Source: Massilia agilis
Lineage (GTDB): Bacteria; Pseudomonadota; Gammaproteobacteria; Burkholderiales; Burkholderiaceae_D
Direction: 5' to 3'
DNA length: 64,000 bases
NCBI RefSeq assembly: GCF_024756255.1
Contig: NZ_JANUHB010000001.1
Span: 744,001-808,000, forward strand
Every line of letters begins with the position of its first letter. Positions within the stretch are counted from its first letter, which is position 1. Positions 1 through 8,119 of the stretch are shown here, piece after piece. Below the pieces are notes generated by a model, which worked only from the letters and a program-made list of their open reading frames with translations, was not told the DNA's origin and did no database searches. Both the position numbers and the translations under genes were made by a program.

Positions 1-77
1 CGTCCTTGGCACAGCTATTGCTATTTGCTCTTGTGTTTCACCAGTTTCGTTTTCAGCAATCACTTATCGAGGTGCGG

Positions 78-1658
78 ATGGATAGCAAGGCCCGGTCAGT
101 CACAAGACGTGAATTTTTATATCGTGCCGCCATGGTCGGCGGATCAGCGCTGCTGCTCAACACGATGAACGCATGGGGAATGGGGATCGCCTCGCAGGCC
201 GCCGCGCCGCCGCAACTGAGCGGCAGCGGCAAAGGCAAGAAGATCGTGATCCTCGGCGCCGGCCTGGCCGGCATGACGGCCGCGTACGAGCTCTCCAAGC
301 TCGGCTACGACTGCCAGGTCCTCGAGGCGCGCCACTTCGCCGGCGGCCGCTGCCAGACTGCGCGCAAGGGTTTCGCGCTGCAGGAACTGGGCGGCGAAAC
401 CCAGCACTGCAAGTTCGACCAGGGCCAGTACATCAACCACGGCCCGTGGCGCATCCCGCTCGACCACCAGTCGACGCTGTACTACACGCGCCAGTTCGAC
501 GTGCCGCTCGAAGTCATGGTCAACGAGAACGACCACGCGTTCGTGTACATGGAAGACGCCGGCCCGCTGTCGAAGCAGCGCCTGCGCGGCGAACAGCTCA
601 AGGCCGACATGCGCGGTCACGTGTCCGAGCTGCTCGCCAAGTCGGTCAAGGGCGGCCTGCTCGACCAGCAGATGACGAAGGACGACCAGATGCTGCTGCT
701 CGACTACCTCAAGCACGAGGGCGCGCTCGAAGGCGCCGAGCTGCAGTACAAGGGCCGCAGCGGCCGCGGTTACGCCGTCAACCCCGGCGCCGGCCTGGTC
801 GCGGGCACGCCGAGTGACCCGCTCGGCTTTCGCGACCTGCTCGCCGCCAAGGTGGGCAAGGTGTACAGCGCGGTGCAGGACTTCCCGATGCACGGCACGA
901 TGTTCCAGCCGGTCGGCGGCATGGACCAGATCGCCAAGGCGTTCGAGAAGCGCGTGCGCCGCCACATCCGCTACGGCGCCGAAGTGCAGTCGATCCGCCA
1001 GAACGCCGAGCAGGTGCTGGTCACCTACAAGGACGCCGGCGGCAAGGTCAGCACCATCGCGGCCGACTACTGCCTGTGCACGATCCCGCTGTCGGTGCTG
1101 CGCATGATCGACACCGACTTCACCGACAAATTCAAGGCCGCGATCCGCGGCGTGGCCTATGCCCCGGTCGGCAAGATCGGCCTGCAGATGAACCGCCGCT
1201 TCTGGGAAGAGGACGAACGCATCTACGGCGGCCACGTGCTGACCGACCTGAAGGCGATCAACACGATCTCGCTGCCGTCGACGGCCTGGCAATCGAAGAA
1301 GGGCGTGGTGCTGGGCTACTACCACTACGCGCTCGATGCGATCGAGGTCAGCGCCCTGTCGCCCGACCAGCGCGCCCAGTTCGCGCTCGACGCCGGCGAA
1401 AAGATCTTCCCCGGCGCCTACCGCGCTTCGTTCGACAACGCCTTCTCCGTGGCCTGGCATCGCGTCCAGTACAACCTGGGCGGCTGGGCCGAATGGACCG
1501 ACGACGGGCGCAAGGACGCCTACCCCACCCTGCTCGAAGGCGAAGGCCGGGTGATGCTGGCCGGCGAGCACCTGAGCTACCTGACCGGCTGGCAGGCCGG
1601 CGCCATCGAATCGGCGTGGCAGCAGATCGAGCAAATCCACCGGAGGGCCATGGCATGA
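78..1658 (+). CDS. Tat-exported flavin monoamine oxidase family protein
   Basis: An FAD-dependent amine or amino-acid oxidase of 526 residues. The start at 78 is chosen over an in-frame codon at 6 because GAGGTG lies just upstream and because it places a twin-arginine signal at the N-terminus: RR at residues 10-11 in TRREFL, followed by a hydrophobic stretch to about residue 40. The FAD Rossmann motif GAGLAG is at residues 60-65, Glu83 ends the second strand, and GGR follows at 89-91. The C-terminal FAD-contact segment GEHLSYLTGWQAGAIESA is typical of the family. The stop overlaps the start of a cytochrome c gene (ATGA), so the two are translationally coupled. In the same family, nicotine oxidoreductase NicA2 is Tat-exported and passes electrons to a cytochrome c rather than to oxygen; a similar dehydrogenase role is inferred here. 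The substrate is unknown. Confidence 0.88.
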   Translation: MDSKARSVTRREFLYRAAMVGGSALLLNTMNAWGMGIASQAAAPPQLSGSGKGKKIVILGAGLAGMTAAYELSKLGYDCQVLEARHFAGGRCQTARKGFALQELGGETQHCKFDQGQYINHGPWRIPLDHQSTLYYTRQFDVPLEVMVNENDHAFVYMEDAGPLSKQRLRGEQLKADMRGHVSELLAKSVKGGLLDQQMTKDDQMLLLDYLKHEGALEGAELQYKGRSGRGYAVNPGAGLVAGTPSDPLGFRDLLAAKVGKVYSAVQDFPMHGTMFQPVGGMDQIAKAFEKRVRRHIRYGAEVQSIRQNAEQVLVTYKDAGGKVSTIAADYCLCTIPLSVLRMIDTDFTDKFKAAIRGVAYAPVGKIGLQMNRRFWEEDERIYGGHVLTDLKAINTISLPSTAWQSKKGVVLGYYHYALDAIEVSALSPDQRAQFALDAGEKIFPGAYRASFDNAFSVAWHRVQYNLGGWAEWTDDGRKDAYPTLLEGEGRVMLAGEHLSYLTGWQAGAIESAWQQIEQIHRRAMA

Positions 1659-2065
1659 AATTCCACGAACTCGCGATCGGGTCGGCGCTGATGGCCGCCG
1701 CCGTGGCCTGGCACACGAACGTGCGGGCCGACACGCTCGACGGCAAGGCGCTGTTCGTCAAGAACTGCGCGGCCTGCCACCAGCCGACCGGCAAAGGCAT
1801 TCCCGGCGCCTTCCCCGCGCTGGCCGGCAATAGCTTCGTGCAGGGGCCGGCGCGCGACCCGGCCAGCGTGCTGCTCAAGGGACGTGGCGGCATGCCCAAC
1901 TTCAGCGGCAGCCTCGATGACGCCGAGATCGCGCAGGTGCTCAGCTACGTGCGCAGCAGCTGGGGCAACAGCGCCGCGCCGCTGACGCAGGACGAAGTGA
2001 GCGCACTGCGCACCGACCTGCAAGTGCCGCCGGCCAGCCACAGCCGCTTCGGCAACAAGCACTGA
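1655..2065 (+). CDS. periplasmic class I c-type cytochrome
   Basis: A small monohaem cytochrome c of 136 residues. A Sec signal peptide of about 25 residues ends near NVRA. The haem-binding CAACH is at residues 38-42, and Met80 in GRGGMPNF is a good candidate for the sixth ligand. The start overlaps the stop of the upstream amine oxidase by four bases, and a GGAGGG ribosome site lies just before it. This tight coupling suggests the cytochrome takes electrons from that flavoenzyme in the periplasm. That role is inferred; the fold assignment is secure. Confidence 0.9.
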   Translation: MKFHELAIGSALMAAAVAWHTNVRADTLDGKALFVKNCAACHQPTGKGIPGAFPALAGNSFVQGPARDPASVLLKGRGGMPNFSGSLDDAEIAQVLSYVRSSWGNSAAPLTQDEVSALRTDLQVPPASHSRFGNKH

Positions 2066-2096
2066 CCCGTTTTTCAAAACCCAGGAGGAAAACCGC

Positions 2097-2591
2097 ATGA
2101 ACAAAAACAAACTGATCGCCGCCCTGCTCTGCCTGATGCCGCTGGCCGCCAGCGCGGCCGGGCCGGCGATCGTCCGCCACAAGATCCCCGGCTCCGATTT
2201 CCCGATCGCGCAGGCAGTCACGCTGCCCGCCGGTACCGCCATCAGCTTCGTCAGCGGCCAGGTGCCGCCGCTGGTGGACAAGTCGGCCGACCCGAACTCG
2301 CTCGCCGCGTTCGGCGACACCAAGACCCAGACCGAGGGTGTGCTCAAGAAGATCGCCGAGGTCCTCAAGGGCATGGGCCTGTCGATGGGCGACGTGGTGA
2401 AGATGCAGGTGTTCCTGGTCGGCGATCCGGCCAAGGGCGGCAAGGCCGACGTGGCCGGCTTCATGCAGGCCTACACGCAGTTCTTCGGCGGCGCCCAGCC
2501 CAACCTGCCGGCACGCGCCGTGGTCCAGGTGGCCGCGCTTTCCAACCCGGGCTGGCTCGTCGAGATCGAGGTGGTGGCCGCGAAGAAGTAA
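2097..2591 (+). CDS. RidA (YjgF/YER057c/UK114) family protein with signal peptide
   Basis: A RidA-family protein of 164 residues, longer than the usual 125-130 because of an N-terminal Sec signal (LIAALLCLMPLAASA). RidA proteins hydrolyse reactive imines and enamines to ketones plus ammonia. The substrate-binding arginine is present as Arg140 in LPARAVVQV, and the family C-terminus VEIEVVA follows. A strong AGGAGG ribosome site precedes the ATG. It lies 31 bp after the cytochrome gene in the oxidase cluster, so its likely job is to hydrolyse the imine made by the oxidase. RidA is usually cytoplasmic, so predicted export is unusual. Confidence 0.88.
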   Translation: MNKNKLIAALLCLMPLAASAAGPAIVRHKIPGSDFPIAQAVTLPAGTAISFVSGQVPPLVDKSADPNSLAAFGDTKTQTEGVLKKIAEVLKGMGLSMGDVVKMQVFLVGDPAKGGKADVAGFMQAYTQFFGGAQPNLPARAVVQVAALSNPGWLVEIEVVAAKK

Positions 2592-2653
2592 GCACCGCCG
2601 CTCCCTGATTCCAGAAGTTGTACACAAACTGTTCGACCAAAAAAGGGAAATCC

Positions 2654-5107
2654 ATGCAAAAGGCAATCCTCAAGGGCGGCGTCGCCGCCATCGTCCTTCA
2701 CTCGGGCCTGGGCCTGGCCCACGCCGCGGAAGAAAAGCCGGCCGACACACCTGACCCCGCCGCGCAGGTGGCCAATGCGGGTGTCGTGATCGTGACCGGC
2801 ACCCGCGCCACCGGCCTGAAAGTCGAGAACAGCGCCTCGCCGGTGCAGGTGCTCGACTCCACCTCGCTGTCGCGCGCCGGCCAGCCCGACCTGATGCAGG
2901 CGCTGTCGCAGAACCTGCCCTCGCTGAACGCCCAGGCGTTCGGCAGCGACATGGCCGCCATGACGCTGTCCGCGCGCCTGCGCGGCCTGTCGCCGAACAA
3001 CACGCTGGTGCTCATCAACGGCAAGCGCCGCCACGGCACCTCGAACCTGTCGGTGCTGGGTGGCCCGTACCAGGGCGGCGCCGCGGCCGACCTGAACTAC
3101 ATCCCGATCGCCGCGATCGACCACGTCGAGGTGCTGCAGGACGGCGCCGCCGCGCAGTACGGCACCGACGCCATTGCGGGCGTGGTCAACATCATCCTCA
3201 AGTCGAACTACCAGGGCGGCACCGCCAGCATGAACGGCGGCGGCTACATGGACGAAGGCGGCCACACCGGCGATGCTTCGGCCAACATGGGCCTGACCCC
3301 GTTCGAAGGCGCCTTCCTGAGCCTGACCGCGGAATCGAAGTTCCACGGCTTTTCCAACCGCGGCGGGATCGACCCGCGCGTGACCGACCCGGCCACGCTG
3401 GCCGCGCAGCCGCAGCTGAAGAACAATAGCCTGTACCCGAACCTGAACCGGATCTCGGGCGACGCCCAGTACCGCCAGCACGTGTTCGCCGCCAACTTCG
3501 GGGCCGATATCAGCAACGACGCCAGCGTGTACAGCTTTGCCACCTATGGCGAAAAGAAGGCGCGCGCGTTCGAGAACTACCGCATGCCCAGCCGTATCCC
3601 CAAGGTCTATCCGAACGGCTTCTCGCCGCTGGAGACCTTCAACGAGCAGGACTATGCGCTCACGGTCGGCGCCAAGTTCAAGGCGCTGGGCTGGAGCTTC
3701 GACCTGTCGAGCACCTACGGCAAGGACGTGAGCAAGATCGGCGTGGCCAGTTCGGCCAACGTCTCGCTGTTCAACGATACCGGCTTCACGCCCACCGAGT
3801 TCAGGGCCGGCGAATTCCACGCAAGCCAGCTGACCAACAACCTGGACCTGTCGCGTGAATTCGACGTTGGCATGGCCTCGCCCCTGAACGTGGCCGCAGG
3901 CCTGGAGCAGCGCCGCGACACCTACGAGATCGTGGCCGGCGACGCCGCATCGCGCTACAAGGAAGGCTCGCAGTCGTTCCCGGGCTTTTCGCTGACCGAC
4001 GCCGGTTCCCACAGCCGCACCGGCAAGGCCGGCTACGTGGACATCTCGGGCAAGCCGGTCACCGACCTGACGGTGGACCTGGCCGCGCGCTACGAGCACT
4101 TCAGCGACTTCGGCAACGCCAAGGTGGGCAAGCTGACCACGCGCTACGATTTCTCGCCGGCGGTCGGCGTGCGCGCCACCTACAGCAATGGCTTTCGCGC
4201 GCCGACGCTGGCCGAGGAATACTACTCGGCCACCAACGTGTCGCCGCGCAGCGCCTTCGTCCAGCTGCCGCCGAACTCCGCCGGCGCCAAGCTGGTGGGC
4301 GTGAATGGCCTGAAGCCCGAGGCATCGACCAACATCAGCGCCGGCATCGTGCTGCACCCGACCGCGAACCTGGCGATCACGCTGGACGCCTACCAGATCA
4401 GCATCCGCGACCGCATCGTCGGCAGCGGCGCGCTGTACGGCTCGGGCGGCGCGATCAACTCGCCGGCGGTCATCAAGGCCATCATCGCCAACGGCAACGT
4501 GCTCGACCCGACCGTGGTGCAGACCGGGATCAACATCTTCTCGAACGCGGTCAACACCCGCAGCCGGGGCCTGGAGTTCGTCGCCACGCTGAACAGCAGC
4601 TACGGCGAGTGGGGCAAGGTGGACTGGTCGGCCGCCGCCAACTACAACAAGGTGGAGGTCACCAAGATCAACCAGGCGCCGGCCCAGCTGCAGCCGCAGA
4701 CGCTGCTCGACCCGTCGGCCATCGCCGACATCGAGACCGCGTCGCCGCGCATGCGCCTGAACCTGGGCGCCTTGTGGAAGCTTGGGAAGTGGACGATGAA
4801 CCTGCGCGAGGCGTTCTACGGAAGGTCCGAGTCGCTCGATTCGTCCGACGGCGCCGTGTGGTACAAGAACGAGGTCAAGCCGACCTGGATCACGGACCTG
4901 GAACTGGCGTACAGCCCGTCCAAGACCTGGACCTTCGCGGTCGGTGCGAACAACTTGTTCAACACCTACCCGAACCAGGTCAACGCGACGCTGCTGGCCG
5001 AGCGCCGCGCCAACCTGGATAACGGCGCAGTCACGCTCTACCCGTCGTTCTCGCCGTTCGGGATCAACGGCGGCTACTACTATGCGCGTGCCAGCATGAA
5101 GTTCTAA
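2654..5107 (+). CDS. TonB-dependent outer-membrane receptor
   Basis: An outer-membrane active-transport receptor of 817 residues. The start at 2654 is preferred to an upstream in-frame codon at 2618 because AAGGGA precedes it and a signal peptide ending in GLAHA begins there. The plug domain follows, with VIVTGTR, the arginine-rich INGKRRH segment and the typical QDGAAAQYGTDAIAGVVNIIL. A beta-barrel fills the rest and ends in aromatic YYYARASMKF, the usual C-terminal Phe. It is 62 bp after the RidA gene and probably imports the substrate of the periplasmic oxidase; no ligand can be read from sequence. The 3' end overlaps the convergent channel gene by three bases. Confidence 0.92.
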   Translation: MQKAILKGGVAAIVLHSGLGLAHAAEEKPADTPDPAAQVANAGVVIVTGTRATGLKVENSASPVQVLDSTSLSRAGQPDLMQALSQNLPSLNAQAFGSDMAAMTLSARLRGLSPNNTLVLINGKRRHGTSNLSVLGGPYQGGAAADLNYIPIAAIDHVEVLQDGAAAQYGTDAIAGVVNIILKSNYQGGTASMNGGGYMDEGGHTGDASANMGLTPFEGAFLSLTAESKFHGFSNRGGIDPRVTDPATLAAQPQLKNNSLYPNLNRISGDAQYRQHVFAANFGADISNDASVYSFATYGEKKARAFENYRMPSRIPKVYPNGFSPLETFNEQDYALTVGAKFKALGWSFDLSSTYGKDVSKIGVASSANVSLFNDTGFTPTEFRAGEFHASQLTNNLDLSREFDVGMASPLNVAAGLEQRRDTYEIVAGDAASRYKEGSQSFPGFSLTDAGSHSRTGKAGYVDISGKPVTDLTVDLAARYEHFSDFGNAKVGKLTTRYDFSPAVGVRATYSNGFRAPTLAEEYYSATNVSPRSAFVQLPPNSAGAKLVGVNGLKPEASTNISAGIVLHPTANLAITLDAYQISIRDRIVGSGALYGSGGAINSPAVIKAIIANGNVLDPTVVQTGINIFSNAVNTRSRGLEFVATLNSSYGEWGKVDWSAAANYNKVEVTKINQAPAQLQPQTLLDPSAIADIETASPRMRLNLGALWKLGKWTMNLREAFYGRSESLDSSDGAVWYKNEVKPTWITDLELAYSPSKTWTFAVGANNLFNTYPNQVNATLLAERRANLDNGAVTLYPSFSPFGINGGYYYARASMKF

Positions 5108-6003
5108 GTGCCGGCGGGACTGCGGGACGGCAGCGCTGCCCCGCAGTCCTTGCAGAAGCGGGCTTCGCGCGCATGCCCGTGCGACCCGCAGGCGGCGCAG
5201 GCCGGCGTCGCGGGCCCCCTCGCCGCGCCCCGACCCCATTCCTGGCGGGTCATCTCCGCCGTCACGATTCCCGTGGGCACGGCCAGGATGCCCCATCCCA
5301 GCAGCATCATGAACGAGGCGATCAGCTTGCCCAGGCTGGTGTGCGGCGTGATGTCGCCGTAGCCAACGGTGGTCATGGTCACGATGGCCCAGTACATCGA
5401 GACCGGGATGCTGGTGTAGCCGTTCTTGGGCCCCTCGACCACGTACATCACGGTACCCAGCACCAGCACTGCCATCACCACGGCGGACAGGAACACCATG
5501 ATCTTGCGGCGGCTTGCCAGCAGGGCCTCGCCCAGCCGGGTGTATTCCTGCACGTACAGCGTGAGCTTGAAGATCCGGAAGACGCGCAGCAGGCGCAGGA
5601 TGCGAATGTCCAGCAGCAGCGCGCTGCCCGGCACCAGCAGCGAAAAATACGTGGGCAGCACCGACAGCAGGTCGACGATGCCGTAGAAGCCGGTCGCGTA
5701 GCGCCACGGCCGGCGCACGCACCAGATCCGGGCAAGGTACTCGGCGGTGAACAGGGCCGTGAACATGCACTCGGCCGCGAACAGCACGCCGTCGTAGTCT
5801 TTGTCCAGTTCGGGCACGCTGTCGAGCACCACCACCAGGATGCTGAGCAGGATCGCGCACACGAGCACGATGTCGAAGCGGCGGCCGGCCGGGGTGTCCG
5901 ACTCGAAGATGATGTCGTAGAGCCGCCCGCGCAGCTCGCCGCGCGGGCGCCCGTACGAGGCCGGCGCCTGGGGTACGTAGCTTGGCGATGGCTGGTCGTT
6001 CAT
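5104..6003 (-). CDS. voltage-gated K+ channel with C-terminal zinc ribbon
   Basis: A six-helix potassium channel of 299 residues. The selectivity filter TVGYGD is at about residue 210, and S4 is the arginine-spaced helix DIRILRLLRVFRIFKL. After S6 comes a linker and a CxxC...CxxC zinc ribbon (CAACGSHGH, FCKDCGAAL) in the last 35 residues. The ATG at 6003 overlaps the stop of the upstream VOC gene, indicating coupling; a longer open frame reaching 6117 overlaps that gene and is not used. It would conduct K+ across the inner membrane. The zinc-ribbon tail occurs, as I recall, in other proteobacterial members annotated ion transporter. Confidence 0.9.
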   Translation of the reverse strand: MNDQPSPSYVPQAPASYGRPRGELRGRLYDIIFESDTPAGRRFDIVLVCAILLSILVVVLDSVPELDKDYDGVLFAAECMFTALFTAEYLARIWCVRRPWRYATGFYGIVDLLSVLPTYFSLLVPGSALLLDIRILRLLRVFRIFKLTLYVQEYTRLGEALLASRRKIMVFLSAVVMAVLVLGTVMYVVEGPKNGYTSIPVSMYWAIVTMTTVGYGDITPHTSLGKLIASFMMLLGWGILAVPTGIVTAEMTRQEWGRGAARGPATPACAACGSHGHAREARFCKDCGAALPSRSPAGT

Positions 6004-6434
6004 GCCCTCGGGCCCTTGAGCTCGATGGTGTTCCCCTCCGGGTCCTGCAGGTAGATCGACGGTCCCTCGCCCTCGGCGCCGTAGCGGCTCTCGGTAGGGC
6101 CGGCCTGCACGCCGCACGCCGCCAGGTGAGCGCGGATCGCCGCCTCGTCGAAAGGCTCGACGCGCAAGCAGAAATGGTCGAGGTTGCGCCCCTCGGCCCC
6201 GGGCGCGGCGCCGCCCGCCTTGCCCAGCTTGCCGTCCACCGGCACCAGGTCAATCAACGAGCTGCCGGCGCGCAGCTGCACCAGGCCGATCTCGTCCTGG
6301 CGCCGCTCGACCGCGCAGCCGAGCACCTTGCCGTAAAAGCCGACCATGGCGTCCAGGTCGCGCACGCGCAGCACGATGTGGTCGATGTGAAGGACGCCGA
6401 TGGCGTGGGTGGTGGCGTTGGTTTCAGTCCGCAT
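6000..6434 (-). CDS. VOC family (glyoxalase/dioxygenase-like) protein
   Basis: A single vicinal-oxygen-chelate domain of about 144 residues. The first half opens with HIDHIVLRVRDLDAMVGFY and the second carries NLDHFCLRV and IYLQDPEGNTIEL, giving His, His and Glu positions consistent with a metal site. The start at 6434 has GGAG six bases upstream; an ATG at 6464 is possible. It overlaps the 3' end of the FMN reductase gene by 11 bases and the 5' end of the channel gene by four, so the three form one transcript. The substrate cannot be told; members include glyoxalases, extradiol dioxygenases and resistance proteins. Confidence 0.85.
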   Translation of the reverse strand: MRTETNATTHAIGVLHIDHIVLRVRDLDAMVGFYGKVLGCAVERRQDEIGLVQLRAGSSLIDLVPVDGKLGKAGGAAPGAEGRNLDHFCLRVEPFDEAAIRAHLAACGVQAGPTESRYGAEGEGPSIYLQDPEGNTIELKGPRA

Positions 6435-6975
6435 GGCGCTCCACCCATGGTGCGAAGGCGTCAATGAAGGACTGCAGGAACTTGCGCGTGGACTCGTCGC
6501 TCACGTGCTCGGCGTCGACCTTGCCGGCGATGCCGCCCACGTAGGCCTCCGGCGCGGGCATGCAAGGCATGTTCAGGAAAGGCAGGCACTGGCGCAGGTG
6601 GTGGTTGGCGCCAAAGCCGCCGATCGCGCCCGGCGACACGCTCACGACGGCGCACGGCTTGCCGTTCCATGCCGACTGCCCGTACGGCCGCGACGCGACG
6701 TCTACCGCGTTCTTGAGCACGCCGGGAATCGAGCGGTTGTACTCGGGCGTGCAGAACAGGATGCCGTCGGCCTCGCGGATGCGGTTGCGGAACTCGGTCC
6801 ACGCGGCCGGCGGCGCAGTGTCGAGGTCCTGGTTGTACATCGGGAGCTGGCCGATCTCGACGATCTCCATCTCCAGCGCCGGCGGCGCCAGCAGCATCAG
6901 GGTCTTGGCCACCTTGCGCGTGTACGACTCCTTGCGCAGGCTGCCGACCAGTACGGCGATTTTTCTCGTTGCCAT
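6424..6975 (-). CDS. NAD(P)H-dependent FMN reductase family flavoprotein
   Basis: A flavodoxin-like NADPH-dependent FMN or quinone reductase of 183 residues. The start ATG at 6975 is preceded by GGGAGGAAG, a strong ribosome site, and the protein begins MATRKIAVLVGSLRKES, the phosphate-binding strand-loop of the family. The FMN loop PEYNRSIPGVLKNAVD is conserved. It is the first gene of a three-gene unit with the VOC protein and the K+ channel. It may act in quinone or chromate reduction; the true substrate is unknown. Confidence 0.88.
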   Translation of the reverse strand: MATRKIAVLVGSLRKESYTRKVAKTLMLLAPPALEMEIVEIGQLPMYNQDLDTAPPAAWTEFRNRIREADGILFCTPEYNRSIPGVLKNAVDVASRPYGQSAWNGKPCAVVSVSPGAIGGFGANHHLRQCLPFLNMPCMPAPEAYVGGIAGKVDAEHVSDESTRKFLQSFIDAFAPWVERHAD

Positions 6976-7076
6976 TTGCTTCCTCCCGTAGGTTGAGCCT
7001 TGGAAGTACAAATGGTAACCATTTTTGCATCACCGCGCCCGCATACGATGCAGTGCACGGCGCCGCAAGCGCAAGC

Positions 7077-7844
7077 TCAGTGTGGCATCTTCTCGCCGGC
7101 GCGCAAGGTCAGCACCCGCACGCCGTTGTTCGTCACGGCCACGGTGTGCTCGAACTGCGCGGACAGCCGCCCGTCGCAAGTGACGACCGCCCAGCCATCG
7201 TCCTGGGTTTCAACGTCGGCCCGCCCCTGGTTGATCATCGGCTCGATGGTGAACACCATGCCTTCGCGCAGCACCACGCCGGTCTTTGGCCTGCCCCAGT
7301 GCAGCACCTCGGGCGGCTCGTGCATTTCGCGGCCAATGCCGTGACCGCAGTATTCCCTGACCACCGTGTAGCCGTTCTTGCGGGCGTGCTGCTCGATCGC
7401 ATAGCCGACGTCGCCCAGCCTGGCGCCGGGGCGAACCGCCTTGATGCCCTTCCACATGGCCTCGTAAGTCACCTGCACCAGCCGCTTGGCCTGGGCCGAC
7501 ACCTCGCCAACGAGATAGGTCTTGCTGGAATCGGCGATATAGCCATTCTTTTCCAGCGTGATATCGAAATTCACGATGTCCCCGCTTTGCAGGAACTCGG
7601 TGGCCGAGGGCACGCCGTGGCACACCACGCTGTTGCGGGACGAGTTCAGCGCATACTCAAAACCATACTGGCCCTTGCTTGCCGGCCGCGACTGGAGCGT
7701 GTTGACGATGTAGTCGTCCACCAGGTCGTTTACCTGCATGGTCGTCATGCCGACCAGGTCGAGCCCGTCCAGATAGGCAAATACCTGGGCCAGCAGCTTG
7801 CCCGATTCGGCCATCAATGCGATTTCTTCCGGTCGCTTGGTCAT
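7077..7844 (-). CDS. map: type I methionine aminopeptidase (variant paralogue)
   Basis: Removes initiator methionine from nascent proteins. It has 255 residues and all six expected active-site residues: His in VCHGVPS, Asp in NFDI, Asp in IADSSK, His in GHGIGREMH, Glu in IEPM and Glu in AQFEH. The usual HGDTS segment reads YIADSS, so this looks like a divergent paralogue rather than the main housekeeping copy, which normally lies beside rpsB. The ATG at 7844 overlaps the stop of the ParD-like gene, so the two are coupled. The divergence and the antitoxin partner suggest conditional expression, which is inferred. Confidence 0.9.
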   Translation of the reverse strand: MTKRPEEIALMAESGKLLAQVFAYLDGLDLVGMTTMQVNDLVDDYIVNTLQSRPASKGQYGFEYALNSSRNSVVCHGVPSATEFLQSGDIVNFDITLEKNGYIADSSKTYLVGEVSAQAKRLVQVTYEAMWKGIKAVRPGARLGDVGYAIEQHARKNGYTVVREYCGHGIGREMHEPPEVLHWGRPKTGVVLREGMVFTIEPMINQGRADVETQDDGWAVVTCDGRLSAQFEHTVAVTNNGVRVLTLRAGEKMPH

Positions 7845-8053
7845 TGCATAGCCACCTGTAACGCTTGCGGCGCAACGCCTGCGGCACGCAGCTCGCGCGC
7901 TACGATCTCGTTGAAACTGAGCGTGGGGTGCATTTCGCACAGCATGCCGATCTTGATCCAGAACGCCGCCTGCGCGTTGATCGAGCGGCACGACACCGCG
8001 CTCGCCTTGCGTATCTGGTCGTGCAAATCGTCGTCAATGTTCACAATGCCCAT
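7841..8053 (-). CDS. ParD-like antitoxin family protein
   Basis: A 70-residue protein starting MGIVNIDDDLHDQIRKASAV, a ribbon-helix-helix pattern, followed by SINAQAAFWIKIGMLCEMHPTLSFNEIVARELRAAG. This matches the ParD-like family that I recall beside methionine aminopeptidase genes. The start at 8053 has a strong GGAGGG site; a longer frame to 8077 would run into the repeat region. No ParE-type toxin gene flanks it. It is probably a DNA-binding autoregulator of this two-gene operon, acting on the three repeats just upstream; that is inferred. Confidence 0.75.
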   Translation of the reverse strand: MGIVNIDDDLHDQIRKASAVSCRSINAQAAFWIKIGMLCEMHPTLSFNEIVARELRAAGVAPQALQVAMQ

Positions 8054-8063
8054 GCTGCCCTCC

Positions 8064-8096
8064 AATATACGAAACATATACGAATCATATACTCAA
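8064..8096 (-). promoter_or_regulatory. three 11-bp direct repeats upstream of the ParD-like gene (putative operator)
   Basis: Three head-to-tail 11-bp units, aatatacgaaa, catatacgaat and catatactcaa on the plus strand, lie directly before the ribosome site of the ParD-like gene. The period matches one helical turn, as expected for stacked ribbon-helix-helix dimers. The AT-rich units could also contain the promoter -10 element. Seen in sequence; binding is inferred. Confidence 0.5.
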
Positions 8097-8119
8097 CAAC
8101 AGCAGGATGGCAAGCGCGA

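Noticed and set aside
144-1640. A 498-codon minus-strand open frame opposite the amine oxidase
   Set aside because: No domain; the plus-strand gene has a Tat signal and FAD motifs.
2471-6253. A 1260-codon open frame on the minus strand across the TonB receptor and channel genes
   Set aside because: Its translation is low-complexity Arg/Ala/Val-rich with no domain, while the plus-strand receptor has clear motifs over the same bases.
7841-8053. A complete type II toxin-antitoxin system
   Set aside because: Only a ParD-like antitoxin is present; the neighbour is a methionine aminopeptidase and no ParE-like toxin is seen nearby.
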